Positions 44,521 to 56,011 of a stretch of DNA of 64,000 bases are shown one piece after another (the first letter of the stretch is position 1; each line of letters starts with the position of its first letter). The DNA is from Alteripontixanthobacter sp. (lineage in GTDB: Bacteria > Pseudomonadota > Alphaproteobacteria > Sphingomonadales > Sphingomonadaceae): NCBI GenBank assembly GCA_039968605.1, contig JBDVPM010000008.1, positions 2,284,968-2,348,967 of the forward strand, written 5' to 3'. The notes under the pieces are model-generated. The model was not told the origin of the DNA and did not search any database. It worked only from the letters and a program-made list of their open reading frames with translations. A program made the position numbers and the translations under genes.

Positions 44521-45198
44521 TCAGTCCCGCTTGAATTCGGCTCGATAGACGCCGGGATAGAGGCGTTTGAGTGCGGCAACCTTGGGCGCATCCCAGCGCA
44601 CGATATAGCTGTGACGCGGGTTCTTCGCGGCGAAGTCCTGGTGGTAGCCCTCTGCCGGGTAGAAGGTCTTGGCGGCAACCACATCGGTCACGATCGGACG
44701 CGACCATTTGCCCGATTTCTTCATCTGGGCGAGATAGGCGCGGGCCACGGCGCGCTGCTCGGCGCTTTGCGGGACCAATTCGGCATTGTAATGTTCGCCG
44801 CGATCGGGGCCCTGGCGGTCCTTCAACGTCGGGTCGGCGATGACTGCGAAGAAAATCCGCAGCAATTGATCGTAACGGATCTGCTTGGGGTCATAGACCA
44901 CTTTGACCGCTTCGACATGGTCGGTCATACCGCTCGATACGAGGCGGTAGGATGCCGAACGTTCGCCCCCGCCGTGATATCCCGAAACCGCGCTTTCCAC
45001 GCCTTTGACATGGCTGAACACCGCCTCGACACCCCAGAAGCAGCCGCCTGCGAACACGGCGGTCTTGAGGCCGGAGCCTTCCTTGGCCTTGCGTTCCGCC
45101 ACGGGCGCATTGACGATGTTTTCAGCCGCGCTGGCGGGCTGCTGGCAAGCCGACAGCGCCAGCCCGGCGCTGGCCAGCAGGATCGCGGCACGCTTCAA
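44521..45198 (-). CDS. msrA: Peptide-methionine (S)-S-oxide reductase MsrA, lipoprotein
   Basis: 225 residues. The start is a TTG at 45198 with GGAG 8 bases before it; the TTG overlaps the stop of a small upstream ORF (TTGA). A lipoprotein signal with lipobox LSAC (Cys18) is present. The MsrA core has TAVFAGGCFWGVEAVFSHVK with the catalytic Cys53, SGYHGGG, VKVVYDPKQIRYDQLLRIFF and DRQGPDRGEHYNAEL. It repairs the S form of oxidised methionine outside the cytoplasm, complementing the exported MsrB at 33 kb. Confidence 0.93.
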   Translation of the reverse strand: MKRAAILLASAGLALSACQQPASAAENIVNAPVAERKAKEGSGLKTAVFAGGCFWGVEAVFSHVKGVESAVSGYHGGGERSASYRLVSSGMTDHVEAVKVVYDPKQIRYDQLLRIFFAVIADPTLKDRQGPDRGEHYNAELVPQSAEQRAVARAYLAQMKKSGKWSRPIVTDVVAAKTFYPAEGYHQDFAAKNPRHSYIVRWDAPKVAALKRLYPGVYRAEFKRD

Positions 45199-45323
45199 GA
45201 GATTACTCCGGCAATCGCGGCGGGGATGAAACTATCGCCAGCGCCAAAGGCCAGCACCGCTGCGCCCATCAGAAAACCGATGGCGAAGTTGCGAATAAGG
45301 TCCGATTTCAGGAAATGGGTCAT
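45195..45323 (-). CDS. Small membrane protein (42 residues) coupled to msrA
   Basis: ATG 45323 to TGA 45195. The product begins MTHFLKSDLIRNFAIGFLMG and has one hydrophobic helix (FAIGFLMGAAVLAF), then GAGDSFIPAAIAGVIS. Its TGA overlaps the TTG start of msrA, and the msrA ribosome site lies in its last codons, so it would be coupled in translation. No strong ribosome site precedes it. Unknown family; the clean overlap supports a real gene or leader peptide. Confidence 0.55.
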   Translation of the reverse strand: MTHFLKSDLIRNFAIGFLMGAAVLAFGAGDSFIPAAIAGVIS

Positions 45324-45509
45324 GGCAAGCAATTCGTCTGATTGAGTTAAAAGGTTACAGGCGATTGCCCGCGTTCCCTGTATTAATGGGTATTGCCTGC
45401 TTGCGATGTGCTGAATGTCACGGCCAACCGTGCTTAATGTTCGGCGGCCTGAAGATGAACGAGCGATCCGCGAGACCGGGAGGGCCTTCGAGGCCGAATG
45501 TCGAACCGA

Positions 45510-47099
45510 TCAGTGCCGAAAATGGCGCATCCCGGTGAACACCATTGCCAGCCCATGCTCGTCCGCAGCGGCGATTACCTCGTCATCGCGCATCGAGCCG
45601 CCGGGCTGGATAATCGCCGTCGCGCCCGCTTCGGCCGCAGCCAGCAAGCCATCGGCGAAGGGGAAGAACGCATCGGACGCCACCGCGCTGCCAACCGTAC
45701 GCGGCTGCGCCCACTCGTATTTCTCGGCAGCTTCGGCGGCCTTCATCGCGGCGATCCGGCTGGAATCGCGGCGATTCATCTGGCCCGCGCCGATCCCGGC
45801 GGTCGCGCCGTCCTTGGCATAGACGATCGCGTTGGATTTCACGTGCCGCGCCACGGTCCAGGCGAACAGGCAGTCCTGCACCTCCTGCTCGGTCGGTTCG
45901 CGGCTGGTGACGACCTTCAGATCATCCGCAGTAATCGCGCCATTGTCGCGGCTTTGGACCAGCAGGCCGCCGGTAATCGGCTTGACCGCCAGGCCGCCGC
46001 GGCGCGGATCGGGCAATGCGCCGGTTAGCAGCAGGCGCAGGTTTTTCTTTCCTGCAAATACCTCGCGCGCTTCGTCGGTAATCGAAGGGGCGATGACCAC
46101 CTCGGTGAATATCTTGCAGATCGCTGCGGCGGTTTGGCCGTCCAGATCGGTATTGACTGCCACTATGCCGCCAAAAGCCGATACGCTGTCGCAGGCGAGC
46201 GCCGCGTCCCACGCCTGTATCAAGCTGCCCGCCTGTGCCACGCCGCAGGGGTTGGCGTGCTTGACGATGACCACCGCCGGATCGCCGCCCGCAAATTCGG
46301 CGCATAGTTCCAACGCGGCATCCGCATCGTTGTAATTGTTGTAGCTGAGCTCCTTGCCCTGCAGCTGCTCGGCCTGGGCGATGCCCCGGCCATGCGGCCC
46401 GGCCGGCGTATAAAGGGCGGCCTTTTGGTGCGGGTTCTCGCCATAGCGCAATTCCACCGGATCGCGGCCATTCACCGCCAGCATATCGGGAAATAGCTGG
46501 CCCTGATCGGCAAAGGCGAACCACTGGCTGATCATGGAATCATAGGCGGCGGTGGCGGCGAACGCCTTGGCCGCCATCGCCTTGCGGAACTCCAGCGAGG
46601 TCGCGCCTTTGCCGCTCTCCAGCTCCTCTGCCAGACGACCATAATCGGCCGGATCGGTCAGAATGGTGACATAAGCGTGGTTCTTGGCGGCAGAGCGCAC
46701 CATGCTCGGCCCGCCAATATCGATATTCTCGATAATCTCGTCGCGCTCCGCTCCCTTGGCGACCGTGGCTTCGAAGGGGTAGAGATTGACCACCACCAGA
46801 TCGATTCCGCCGATCCCATGCGCGTCCATCGCAGCGGCATGGTCCGGATTGTCGCGTACGGCGAGCAGCCCGCCATGGACCTTCGGGTGAAGCGTCTTGA
46901 CCCGGCCATCCATCATCTCGGGAAAGCCGGTGAGCTCGGAAATATCGCGCACATCCAGCCCGGCATCGCGCAGCGTCCTGGCGGTGCCGCCGGTGGATAC
47001 CAGCTCCACCCCGCGCGCCGCCAACGCCTGGCCCAGCTCTGCCAAACCGGATTTGTCGGACACCGAAAGCAGCGCCCGCTTGACCTCAACATCGCTCAT
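45510..47099 (-). CDS. purH: Bifunctional AICAR formyltransferase/IMP cyclohydrolase
   Basis: 529 residues. The N-terminal cyclohydrolase domain has [56 protein letters not shown] and [15 protein letters not shown]. The C-terminal transformylase domain has [32 protein letters not shown] and the final [20 protein letters not shown] with MRHFRH. These are the last two steps of IMP synthesis. It follows the heparinase-like gene by 10 bases, in the usual rpe-heparinase-purH order of this bacterial group. Confidence 0.97.
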   Translation of the reverse strand: MSDVEVKRALLSVSDKSGLAELGQALAARGVELVSTGGTARTLRDAGLDVRDISELTGFPEMMDGRVKTLHPKVHGGLLAVRDNPDHAAAMDAHGIGGIDLVVVNLYPFEATVAKGAERDEIIENIDIGGPSMVRSAAKNHAYVTILTDPADYGRLAEELESGKGATSLEFRKAMAAKAFAATAAYDSMISQWFAFADQGQLFPDMLAVNGRDPVELRYGENPHQKAALYTPAGPHGRGIAQAEQLQGKELSYNNYNDADAALELCAEFAGGDPAVVIVKHANPCGVAQAGSLIQAWDAALACDSVSAFGGIVAVNTDLDGQTAAAICKIFTEVVIAPSITDEAREVFAGKKNLRLLLTGALPDPRRGGLAVKPITGGLLVQSRDNGAITADDLKVVTSREPTEQEVQDCLFAWTVARHVKSNAIVYAKDGATAGIGAGQMNRRDSSRIAAMKAAEAAEKYEWAQPRTVGSAVASDAFFPFADGLLAAAEAGATAIIQPGGSMRDDEVIAAADEHGLAMVFTGMRHFRH

Positions 47100-47109
47100 T
47101 TTCGTCAGC

Positions 47110-49011
47110 CTATCCCATGCGTTTCAGCAGCCAGGAGAAATTTCCCCCGCCGCGAGAGGTCAGCCCCTCTATCACCAATTGTTCGATCGGGTGCGCCTTG
47201 CCCTGCCCATCGACCCACATGCTTTCCTCGATCGAAAGCGAACCGATATCCTCACCGGCCAGCCGAAACTGCCAATAGGTGCCGTCCGGCAGCGCCAGTC
47301 CGGCCCCGCGCCCATCCTCGGCCAGGCCGATTTCCACGCCCGGACCGATATGGAAACGGATGGCATAGGCGATCTTGCCGCGCTTGCCCTTCTTGCCGGC
47401 GGGGACCAGCAGATCCTCGCCGCGCAATTCGCTGCCATCGTCGCGCATGATCAGGATGCGCCGGTGGAGCAATCCATAGCGCGCGCCGTACCCGTCATGG
47501 CTGGCCTCGATCCGCGTGGCGGCACCGTCGCCGGCTTTGCCGAGGGAGGAGAGCGTTCGGCGGTCGACCTCTACCTCGGTAACGCCGCTGCCCAGCTTGC
47601 CGCCCAGCAACACGGCGGTGGAGTTGGCATTGTCGAGCGCGAGGGTCGAATGCGCGGCGGTGGCGCGCAGCCCCTGCTCGATGCGCACCGGCACTTGTCC
47701 GCCTGCCAGCGCCGCACCGCCGCAATTCACCACGATACGCTGGCCATTGGCCGACAATTCGAATGCCAGCGTAGATGCGCAGCCGGACCGCGAATGGCGC
47801 GATAGCGGCGGCGGCGCGGCATCGAATTGCAGCACGCTCTTATCCGCGACAACCCGCTGATAGCCCCATTGGCGGACATCCTTCAGCGGGCGCGCGCGCA
47901 CTCCGCTTGCCTCCACCAGCGCAGCCACCCGGTCCGCGGAAACCGCGCCGCCGCCCTGCCAATTGCCCAGCCCCGCGTCGCGGTGCATCAGCGCCAGCAG
48001 CGGCGGCACCAGCAAGGACTTCATCGTTTCGATGGCCTGCGGCGGATCCAGCTTCATCGCGGCATAGCAGGCCGTCAGATCGACCAGCAGGCCGATGGCT
48101 TCCATCTGCGCCAGCGGGCTGCGCGACAGCACGCCGCCATCATCGGCCACAAGCTCGCCCAGCGCCCGCACCAGGCCGGCTTCGCCGAACAGGCGGCGCG
48201 GATGGCCTTCGGGCAACAGCAGCCCGGCGGCGGTGATCGCGCACCACCCGGCGACCTCGCCAAGGCGGTCGTCGGCAGAGCGGATGTTGCGATCGAGCCA
48301 GCGCGCCGTGGATTCCATCTGCGCCAGTACCTGCCCGCGCAATTGCGCTTCCCCGCTCGACAGGATCAGCGGCGCATGGACCAGCCAGGCCAGCAGCCGG
48401 TTGCCGGTATTCTCCACGCTCCATGCCGGCCCCTTGCCGGGCTTGGCATTTTCTTCAAGCCAGGCTGCCATGACCCGCTCGGCAGTGGGAATTACCTGGT
48501 CGCGCGGCGCGCTGGCGGCAAGATCGCGCAACCAGCCAAACCCGTGAACGGTATGTTCGAAAGGCGGGGTCAGCCGGGCCTTGGGGCTGAAATCCATCTG
48601 CGCGATCGGCGCCTTGACGCCATTGATCAGGAAATGTCCCGCCCTGAGCGCTACACCCGCCTGGCGTCTGCCGGGGCGCGGGCTGGCAACCGTCGACAAG
48701 ATGCGCGGCTTGGCCGTCTTGCCTAGCGGAGATGAGAGAGCGGAGCCAGGCACGCCGAAGCGGTAGGCCAGCCTGATCAGCCGCTCGCCCGCGCTGATCG
48801 AAGGCGGGGCGAAATCGGCGATGGCGAGCGCGCGGCCCGGCTCCAGCACCTCGCCGCGGTCCCTCGTTTCGTGGCCCCCCGTTTCGTGGTTACTGGCTGC
48901 GCGGCCTGCCGTGTTTACCTGCGCTTCATCCTTACCGTTCAGGGGCAACGCCATCGTTTCGCTTTCCCCGGCGTCTTCGCGGTTCATCGCCAACGGAGCT
49001 GCCGCTTCCAT
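47110..49011 (-). CDS. Heparinase II/III family protein
   Basis: 633 residues from ATG 49011; in-frame ATGs at 48987 and 48954 are other options because the first 40 residues are low in complexity. The alpha-barrel part includes [27 protein letters not shown] and [20 protein letters not shown]. The C-terminal beta-sandwich includes [31 protein letters not shown] and [18 protein letters not shown]. This is the heparinase II/III-like group common in alphaproteobacteria beside purH and rpe. No signal peptide is seen; the true polysaccharide target is unknown. Confidence 0.88.
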   Translation of the reverse strand: MEAAAPLAMNREDAGESETMALPLNGKDEAQVNTAGRAASNHETGGHETRDRGEVLEPGRALAIADFAPPSISAGERLIRLAYRFGVPGSALSSPLGKTAKPRILSTVASPRPGRRQAGVALRAGHFLINGVKAPIAQMDFSPKARLTPPFEHTVHGFGWLRDLAASAPRDQVIPTAERVMAAWLEENAKPGKGPAWSVENTGNRLLAWLVHAPLILSSGEAQLRGQVLAQMESTARWLDRNIRSADDRLGEVAGWCAITAAGLLLPEGHPRRLFGEAGLVRALGELVADDGGVLSRSPLAQMEAIGLLVDLTACYAAMKLDPPQAIETMKSLLVPPLLALMHRDAGLGNWQGGGAVSADRVAALVEASGVRARPLKDVRQWGYQRVVADKSVLQFDAAPPPLSRHSRSGCASTLAFELSANGQRIVVNCGGAALAGGQVPVRIEQGLRATAAHSTLALDNANSTAVLLGGKLGSGVTEVEVDRRTLSSLGKAGDGAATRIEASHDGYGARYGLLHRRILIMRDDGSELRGEDLLVPAGKKGKRGKIAYAIRFHIGPGVEIGLAEDGRGAGLALPDGTYWQFRLAGEDIGSLSIEESMWVDGQGKAHPIEQLVIEGLTSRGGGNFSWLLKRMG

Positions 49012-49015
49012 GCGC

Positions 49016-49678
49016 TCAACCCTCGCCCTTCAGCGCAGCGATATTGGCTGCGTAACGATCCGGCCCGCCCTTGAAGGTGGCAGAGCCCGCCACCAGCACA
49101 TCCGCACCGGCCTGGATGCAGAGCGGCGCGGTGCCGGGATCGACCCCGCCATCCACCTGCAGCCGGATATCGCGCCCGCTCGCATCGATGCGGCGGCGAA
49201 TATCCTCGATCTTGGCAAGCTGGGAATGGAGGAATTTCTGGCCGCCAAAGCCCGGATTGACGCTCATCACCAGCACCAGATCGACCATGTCCATCACGCA
49301 ATCGAGCGCATCCACCGATGTGCCCGGATTGAGCACCACCCCGGCCTGCTTTCCCAGCCCCTTGATCGCCTGCAAGGTGCGGTGAATGTGCGGACCCGCT
49401 TCGGGATGTACGGTGATGATGTCCGCGCCGGCATCGGCAAAGGCTTCAAGGTAGGAATCCACCGGGCTGATCATCAGATGAACATCGAACGGCTTGGCCG
49501 AATGCGGCCGCAGCGCCTTCACCACCGCCGGACCGATGGTGATGTTGGGAACGTAATGCCCATCCATCACGTCGATATGGATCCAGTCCGCCCCGGCCTC
49601 GTCCACGGCGCGCACTTCTTCGCCCAGCCGCGCAAAATCGGCGGAAAGGATCGATGGTGAAATGAGCGGGGTGGCCAT
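49016..49678 (-). CDS. rpe: Ribulose-phosphate 3-epimerase
   Basis: 220 residues. TIM barrel with [96 protein letters not shown] and VLVAGSATF. The metal-binding His and the two catalytic Asp are kept. It interconverts ribulose 5-phosphate and xylulose 5-phosphate in the pentose phosphate pathway. First of the rpe-heparinase-purH run. Confidence 0.97.
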   Translation of the reverse strand: MATPLISPSILSADFARLGEEVRAVDEAGADWIHIDVMDGHYVPNITIGPAVVKALRPHSAKPFDVHLMISPVDSYLEAFADAGADIITVHPEAGPHIHRTLQAIKGLGKQAGVVLNPGTSVDALDCVMDMVDLVLVMSVNPGFGGQKFLHSQLAKIEDIRRRIDASGRDIRLQVDGGVDPGTAPLCIQAGADVLVAGSATFKGGPDRYAANIAALKGEG

Positions 49679-49922
49679 GCTGTGCTCTTATGCGGTTTGA
49701 ATCGGCCTAACTGCGAGCGCGAATCGCAACAAGCTGGCGCAGATGCTTTTCCACAAAGGCCGTGCGGCTCGCGCCGGACCAGACCGGCCGACTACTCGCC
49801 GATTGCTCCAAGATCGGGCGGTAATTCAGACGTTATTCAGTGCTGTTTGCTAAGAAGGGCACGCAACAGACGGGTTTCCTTGCGCGATTCAGCGCTACCC
49901 CAGAATGATTGGAGTTTTCGCA

Positions 49923-50414
49923 ATGACCGACAAATTCTTGCCGGTTTTCTCGCTCGCTTTGGCTACGGCGGGACTGGCGCTGGCGAGCCCGGCGCAGGCG
50001 CAATATCGCCAGAAGATCAATCACGATCCCTCACGCTGCGATGCGGGGCCTGCGGCGATGGTAACGATCACCGACGTAAAATCGTCCTCCGGCACGATCC
50101 GGGTCCAGTCCTATCGCGGGACGGAGGCCGACTGGCTGGAAAAGGGCAAGTGGATCAACCGGATAGAGCTGCCTGCGCGGGCTGGCACGATGCGCGTTTG
50201 CATGCCGCTTCCGGCGTCGGGCACCTATGGCATCGCCGTGCGGCATGACGTCAATGGCAATGGCAAGACCGATCTGCGCGCCGATGGCGGCGCGATGTCG
50301 AACAATCCCAGCCTGAACATCTTCAACCTCGGCAAGCCGAGCTACAAGAAAACGCGCTTCGATGCGGGCAGCGGGGTGACCTCGCTGTCTATCCGGATGC
50401 GTTATTTCGGTTGA
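49923..50414 (+). CDS. DUF2141 domain-containing exported protein
   Basis: 163 residues from ATG 49923, with TTGGAG about 9 bases before it. Signal peptide LPVFSLALATAGLALASPAQ ends at AQA. The mature part has the DUF2141 pattern: SSGTIRVQSYRGTEADWLEK, MRVCMPLPASGTYGIAVRHD and VNGNGKTDLRADG, then SLNIFNLGKPSYKKTRFD. DUF2141 proteins are periplasmic or outer-surface beta proteins of unknown function. Confidence 0.85.
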   Translation: MTDKFLPVFSLALATAGLALASPAQAQYRQKINHDPSRCDAGPAAMVTITDVKSSSGTIRVQSYRGTEADWLEKGKWINRIELPARAGTMRVCMPLPASGTYGIAVRHDVNGNGKTDLRADGGAMSNNPSLNIFNLGKPSYKKTRFDAGSGVTSLSIRMRYFG

Positions 50415-50423
50415 CCGCGCGGG

Positions 50424-51308
50424 TTAGCCCCGCTTTCGCCAGACCTTCCACAAGACACCCGGCGCCGAAAGGACCGGGTGTTTTTCCTGCCACGGGCCGA
50501 CTTCTATCGGCACGCCGGTATGCCGCGTGATTTTCCACGCGGCATATCGCGCCGCACCGTCGAAAGTTGTGCTGGCTTTCAGCAGACGCGCCACGTTGAG
50601 CGGTTTGCCGAGGCGGCGGCGGCGGTTCCACCAGCGGCGGACCCGGCGGCGCTCGGCCTGTTCCATTGCCGGCTGCAGGATGTCGCCACTGCGCGTGAAC
50701 GCTATCCCGTCCGCCTCCAGCGCAAGCGGGAGCAGACCTGCGAAATGCGCAGCGTTGACCGACAGGATCGAATCCTCGCGGCCCGGTTTCTCGACGCGGA
50801 ATTCGGCCCTGTAGGTGGCGCGGAACAAGGCGCGCCAATAATCCTCCGCGGTGCCTTTATCCGGCCCCAGCGCGGCAGCCGTGCGGGCAGCCGTGCGCGC
50901 GGCCTGTTCGATCGCGGCAATCACTTGGATGCGCGCCGCCTCGCTGCTCTGCCAGGCCAAGGCACTCGGCTGGACGAACCGCGCCCAGATGGTGGTATCG
51001 CGCGACCGGCCGCTGGCCGCCTGGTGAAACTTGGCCAGCGACATGGTCGCGATCTTGGCGCGCAGATCGTGCCCGCCCCAGCTCCATTCGCGGTAGCCGA
51101 CGAGCGGCCAGATGCGCTCCTGTTGCTCGCCCGGCAGCAGGACGTAGAAATCGAGCACCCCGTCGAGCGATCCGGTGCGCAAATTCGATCCGTAAAACAG
51201 AACCGCCAGCGCATCGGCCTCTCGCCCCAGCATTTCTGCAAAGGCGCGCACGGCCGGGTGGATCTCCGCATCCAGCTGCGTCCCTATCCGCTGCGTCAGG
51301 GTGGTCAC
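50424..51308 (-). CDS. Nucleotidyltransferase-like protein coupled to a lipid kinase (possible Tam41-like)
   Basis: 294 residues from GTG 51308, which overlaps the lipid-kinase stop (GTGA). Near residue 37 it has AVLFYGSNLRTGSLDGVLDF followed by YVLL, i.e. a GS...DhhV nucleotidyltransferase-type motif. Downstream are KIATMSLAKFHQAAS, SSEAARIQVIAAIEQAARTA and a basic C-terminal half (RRRVRRWWNRRRRLGKPLNV) that may bind membrane. The spacing resembles Tam41 CTP:phosphatidate cytidylyltransferases (YGSG...DF), and the kinase partner would make phosphatidate. This is inference; other annotations would be hypothetical protein. Confidence 0.6.
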   Translation of the reverse strand: MTTLTQRIGTQLDAEIHPAVRAFAEMLGREADALAVLFYGSNLRTGSLDGVLDFYVLLPGEQQERIWPLVGYREWSWGGHDLRAKIATMSLAKFHQAASGRSRDTTIWARFVQPSALAWQSSEAARIQVIAAIEQAARTAARTAAALGPDKGTAEDYWRALFRATYRAEFRVEKPGREDSILSVNAAHFAGLLPLALEADGIAFTRSGDILQPAMEQAERRRVRRWWNRRRRLGKPLNVARLLKASTTFDGAARYAAWKITRHTGVPIEVGPWQEKHPVLSAPGVLWKVWRKRG

Positions 51309-52360
51309 GGCACCACGAATTCCATGCGCGCACCCTGCTCGACCCGGTAATTGCCAGCCGGGAAAACCTCGCCATCGAGGATGAACTGGTCGCCGATTTT
51401 CATCTCGAAACAATCGGTCGCCGACTGGTGAAATCCGAATTCGTCCAGCCATTTGGGTGCAAACCCCATCGCGATCGCCGGGAACAGCGCCACCAGGCGG
51501 CGACGGGAATTCTTCATTACCGCCAGCTTGATAGCGCCATCCGCCTTGCCGAACGGCCTGATCCCCACGGGCAGCTTGTCCAATGTGGTGGATAGCAGCA
51601 GGAATGGCCGCGTGGCGTCACCATAATCGCCCGGCGGCAAAGGCGTACGATCTTCGCCCAAATGAAATTCCATCGCGACGCCCCTGCGCCAGATATTGCG
51701 GTCGCTGCCGAACAGCGATTGCAGCACCCCCCAGGCGCCAGTCATACCCACCGCAAAACTGTTGAACGCGCCCAGCCGGTGCGCGTCCTGCCCCACTTTA
51801 ACCCCGGTGGCGATGGCCCCTGCGCCGATGATGAAGCCGAGCAAGGGCTCGCCCGCTTCGCCGCGCGCCTGCGCATCGATATCGCACATCGCAAGGGGGC
51901 GGCGAATTACGCGCCTGCCCGATTTATACGCCTCTATCGCATCGGATAGCGACCAGTCCGAAGGGGCGCCCAGATCGACGTTGAGTGCGTTGGTCTTGCC
52001 CTTGGGCAGTACCGCTATGGCGGGCCAGTCATCCCCGAAAAAGGGCTGTCCGGCGGTCAGCACGTCGCGCACGGTGCCATCGCCGCCATTTATGACGAGA
52101 AAATCGATGCCTTTCTTGGCGAAGCGCGCCATTACGCCGGGCAATTCCTCGCGCGTATCGGGCCGCGCATTGAGCACGCCCGGCCGGCCGAATTCGGCGA
52201 AATCCGCCCCGCGATTGCGACGGCTGCGCGGGTTGTAGACCAGCCCGACCAGCGGTTCCCCCGCCTCCCGCTCCGCCGATCCGCGGATGGCGGCGGTGGC
52301 AGGCGGCGTGGAGGCCGCGCCGTGCGGCAACCGCGTAAATTCATGGATCGGACCAGCCAT
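51305..52360 (-). CDS. Diacylglycerol kinase/sphingosine-kinase-like lipid kinase
   Basis: 351 residues. DAGK catalytic domain: VGLVYNPRSRRNRGADFAEF, then FLVINGGDGTVRDVLTAGQP with the GGDGT nucleotide motif (about residues 96-100) and IAVLPKGKTNALNVDLGAPS. The C-terminal beta-sandwich has LGFIIGAGAIATGVKVGQDA and ends QFILDGEVFPAGNYRVEQGA. It phosphorylates a lipid such as diacylglycerol. The nucleotidyltransferase-like gene begins within its stop. Confidence 0.88.
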   Translation of the reverse strand: MAGPIHEFTRLPHGAASTPPATAAIRGSAEREAGEPLVGLVYNPRSRRNRGADFAEFGRPGVLNARPDTREELPGVMARFAKKGIDFLVINGGDGTVRDVLTAGQPFFGDDWPAIAVLPKGKTNALNVDLGAPSDWSLSDAIEAYKSGRRVIRRPLAMCDIDAQARGEAGEPLLGFIIGAGAIATGVKVGQDAHRLGAFNSFAVGMTGAWGVLQSLFGSDRNIWRRGVAMEFHLGEDRTPLPPGDYGDATRPFLLLSTTLDKLPVGIRPFGKADGAIKLAVMKNSRRRLVALFPAIAMGFAPKWLDEFGFHQSATDCFEMKIGDQFILDGEVFPAGNYRVEQGARMEFVVP

Positions 52361-52454
52361 TGCCGCGCCGCCTTAGCGCCGTGCGCGCGCTTGAACACGC
52401 GCTTTTTGCGTATTGGAACGGGACGAATGTGCTCAGCGGCGCTATTCAAGCGGC

Positions 52455-53663
52455 ATGAAACCATCCGATCTGATCGAATCCTCGCGTACAGTGGCAAGCG
52501 ATATCGTCGCGTTGCGCCGCGCGATACATGCCGAGCCCGAGCTGGGCCTCCACACCCCCGAAACGATGGCCAAGGTCCGCGCAGCCTTGGCCGACCTGCC
52601 GCTGGAATGGCGCGAGGGCAGTTCAACCACCGGACAAGTCGCTACGTTGAAAGGCGCGCGCGAAGGCGCTCCGGCCCATGCCCGCGTCCTGCTGCGCGGC
52701 GATATGGATGCGCTGCCGATGGAGGAGCACACCGGCCTACCCTTCGCCTCTACTATCGCAGGCCGGATGCATGCCTGCGGTCACGACACGCACACCGCCA
52801 TGCTGGCAGGCGCGGCGCGGATACTGTGCGATCGGCGCGGCGAATTGGCCGGAGAGGTGCAATTCATGTTCCAGCCGGGCGAGGAAGGGTATCACGGCGC
52901 GCGCCACATGATCGAAGACGGCCTGCTGGAGCCTCGCGCGCAGGCCGCGTTCGCGCTTCACGTGATGCCGCGCGCACGGCACGGGTTGATCGCGGGGCGC
53001 GTCGGCGCGCTGATGGCGGCGGCCGACCAGTTCGAGATTACCGTGACGGGGCGCGGCGGCCATGCCTCCATGCCGCATGACACGCTCGACCCGGTACCCG
53101 GCGCAGCGGCCATCGTAACGGCGGTGCAAGCAATGGTCACCCGGCGCTTCAACGCGGCCGATGCGGTGGTGTGCACCGTCACCCAGATCAACGCCGGGAC
53201 TGCGCATAATATCATCGCCGATACGGTAGAGCTACGCGGCACCATGCGCAGCCTGTCGCATGAAAACCGCGCGCTGCTCCACCGACTGCTGCAGGATGTG
53301 GCGACGAACACCGCTGCGGCGCACGGTTTATCGGCAGAGGTGCGTATTATCGAGGGCTTCCCGGTCACGCTGTGCGACGAGCGCGCGGTTGCGCTGGGCC
53401 GCTTGGTCACGGCCGATCTTTACGGCGAGCAGGAATGGGAAACGCTGGACAGCCCGATCATGGGCGCGGAAGATTTCGCCTATGTGCTGGAGCAGACGCC
53501 CGGCGCGATGTTCTTCCTCGGCGTGGCGGAAGATGGCGCGGATTGGTCCAGTTGCTGCGGCATCCATTCGAGCAAGATGATGGTCGACGAGGCAACCCTG
53601 CCGCGCGGCGCGGCGCTGCTGGCGGGATGCGCGCTGCGTTTCCTAGAGGAGGGGTGGGTTTAG
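52455..53663 (+). CDS. M20-family amidohydrolase (hippurate hydrolase/N-acyl-amino-acid type)
   Basis: 402 residues from ATG 52455. Metal-site blocks of the M20D group: LLRGDMDALPMEEHTGLPFA, RMHACGHDTHTAMLAGAARI, FMFQPGEEGYHGARHMIEDG, AFALHVMPRA and near the end MGAEDFAYVLEQTPGAMFFL. The dimerisation insert contains GRGGHASMPHDTLDPVPGAA. It cleaves N-acyl groups from amino acids in the cytoplasm. The exact acyl group is unknown. The acyl-CoA ligase gene follows after about 95 bases. Confidence 0.92.
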   Translation: MKPSDLIESSRTVASDIVALRRAIHAEPELGLHTPETMAKVRAALADLPLEWREGSSTTGQVATLKGAREGAPAHARVLLRGDMDALPMEEHTGLPFASTIAGRMHACGHDTHTAMLAGAARILCDRRGELAGEVQFMFQPGEEGYHGARHMIEDGLLEPRAQAAFALHVMPRARHGLIAGRVGALMAAADQFEITVTGRGGHASMPHDTLDPVPGAAAIVTAVQAMVTRRFNAADAVVCTVTQINAGTAHNIIADTVELRGTMRSLSHENRALLHRLLQDVATNTAAAHGLSAEVRIIEGFPVTLCDERAVALGRLVTADLYGEQEWETLDSPIMGAEDFAYVLEQTPGAMFFLGVAEDGADWSSCCGIHSSKMMVDEATLPRGAALLAGCALRFLEEGWV

Positions 53664-53757
53664 CTTTACGTCTCGCTGTTTACGTAAGCGGGCGAGTGCC
53701 CCAAAGTCTCACCCAAGCAAGAGGTTGGCGAATCAACCCGCAAATGGAGAGAGATGC

Positions 53758-55320
<1,563 letters not shown>

Positions 55321-55328
55321 AGGGGGCG

Positions 55329-55628
55329 CTAGGGGCCGGCGACTCCAGTCACACCGTCCAATCGGCGTGAAGTGAGCGGCTTGGCCCCGTCGCCGAACAC
55401 GATGAACGCCGCCCAGTAGAACGGGTGCGAATCATCCGCATCTGCCATCAGGGTGCGCTGCGCATTGCCGAGCGACCCGGCAAGCCCTTCGCCTTCACCC
55501 GAAATCATTCCCTCGATCAAGCGCTGCGTGGCGTTGAAATCATCGGGAACGGGCCAATGGCTGGCCACCACGGTGCGCGCGCCTGCCCCCACAAAGGCTC
55601 GAACAGGCCCGTGAAGCGAGCTGCCCTC
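55329..55628 (-). pseudogene. Truncated CHAT-domain gene (C-terminal end only)
   Basis: A frame of 99 codons opens right after an in-frame TGA (55629-55631) and matches the end of CHAT (caspase-like) domains: GPVRAFVGAGARTVVASHWP followed by VPDD, then LGNAQRTLM and HPFYWAAFIVFGD. The catalytic His and Cys, which lie further towards the N-terminus, are absent. No good start is available. The sequence beyond it changes to lower-GC DNA, so the 5' part was replaced or lost. It ends 8 bases from the acyl-CoA ligase stop (convergent). Confidence 0.65.
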
Positions 55629-55961
55629 TCAATACGAAGTTTATATCAAAGATAGGCGGTAAATGCCTCGACCGTGCTCGCTCTTTGGACGGATAATCAG
55701 GTCGTTGGTGTTGCCCGATAGGCTCGATTTTTACTTTGAGTATAAGGCCGACCTAGGAGAACCTCTTCCCCCCGACTGGTTCGCGCCTGCGCATTTTCGA
55801 CTGCACAACACTGCAGGGGGATCCCAATCGTTCTTTCTGTATTCCTACGAATTACCAGCGCGCATAAGCAAATTCACTGAGCGCCTGGCAGAATCCCGAC
55901 ATGAGGAAAGCAATTCGCAGGAGTCACGCATTCGATTGAGCAACTGGAATAGCAAAAAAGC
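55629..55961 (+). other. Lower-GC stretch between the CHAT remnant and the tRNA fragment
   Basis: About 330 bases, visibly less GC-rich than the flanks. A forward open frame from ATG 55663 (LDFYFEYKADLGEPLPPDWF and a few more such segments) has a protein-like composition but runs into the tRNA fragment and ends at 56100. It has no ribosome site and no family that I recognise. It may be a piece of a foreign gene cut at the attachment site. Confidence 0.35.
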
Positions 55962-56011
55962 TGGCGCACCCGAGAGGATTCGAACCTCTGGCCTCTGCCT
56001 TCGGAGTGCAG
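55962..56011 (-). repeat. Displaced 3' half of tRNA-Arg (attachment site of the element)
   Basis: Read on the minus strand, this is the 3' half of a tRNA-Arg(CCG): part of the anticodon arm (CTGCA-CTCCGAA-GGCAG), the T arm AGAGG-TTCGAAT-CCTCT, the acceptor end CGGGTGC and CCA at 55962-55964. The 5' half is missing. It shares an exact 18-base core (55989-56006) with the intact tRNA at 61867-61884. Confidence 0.85.
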
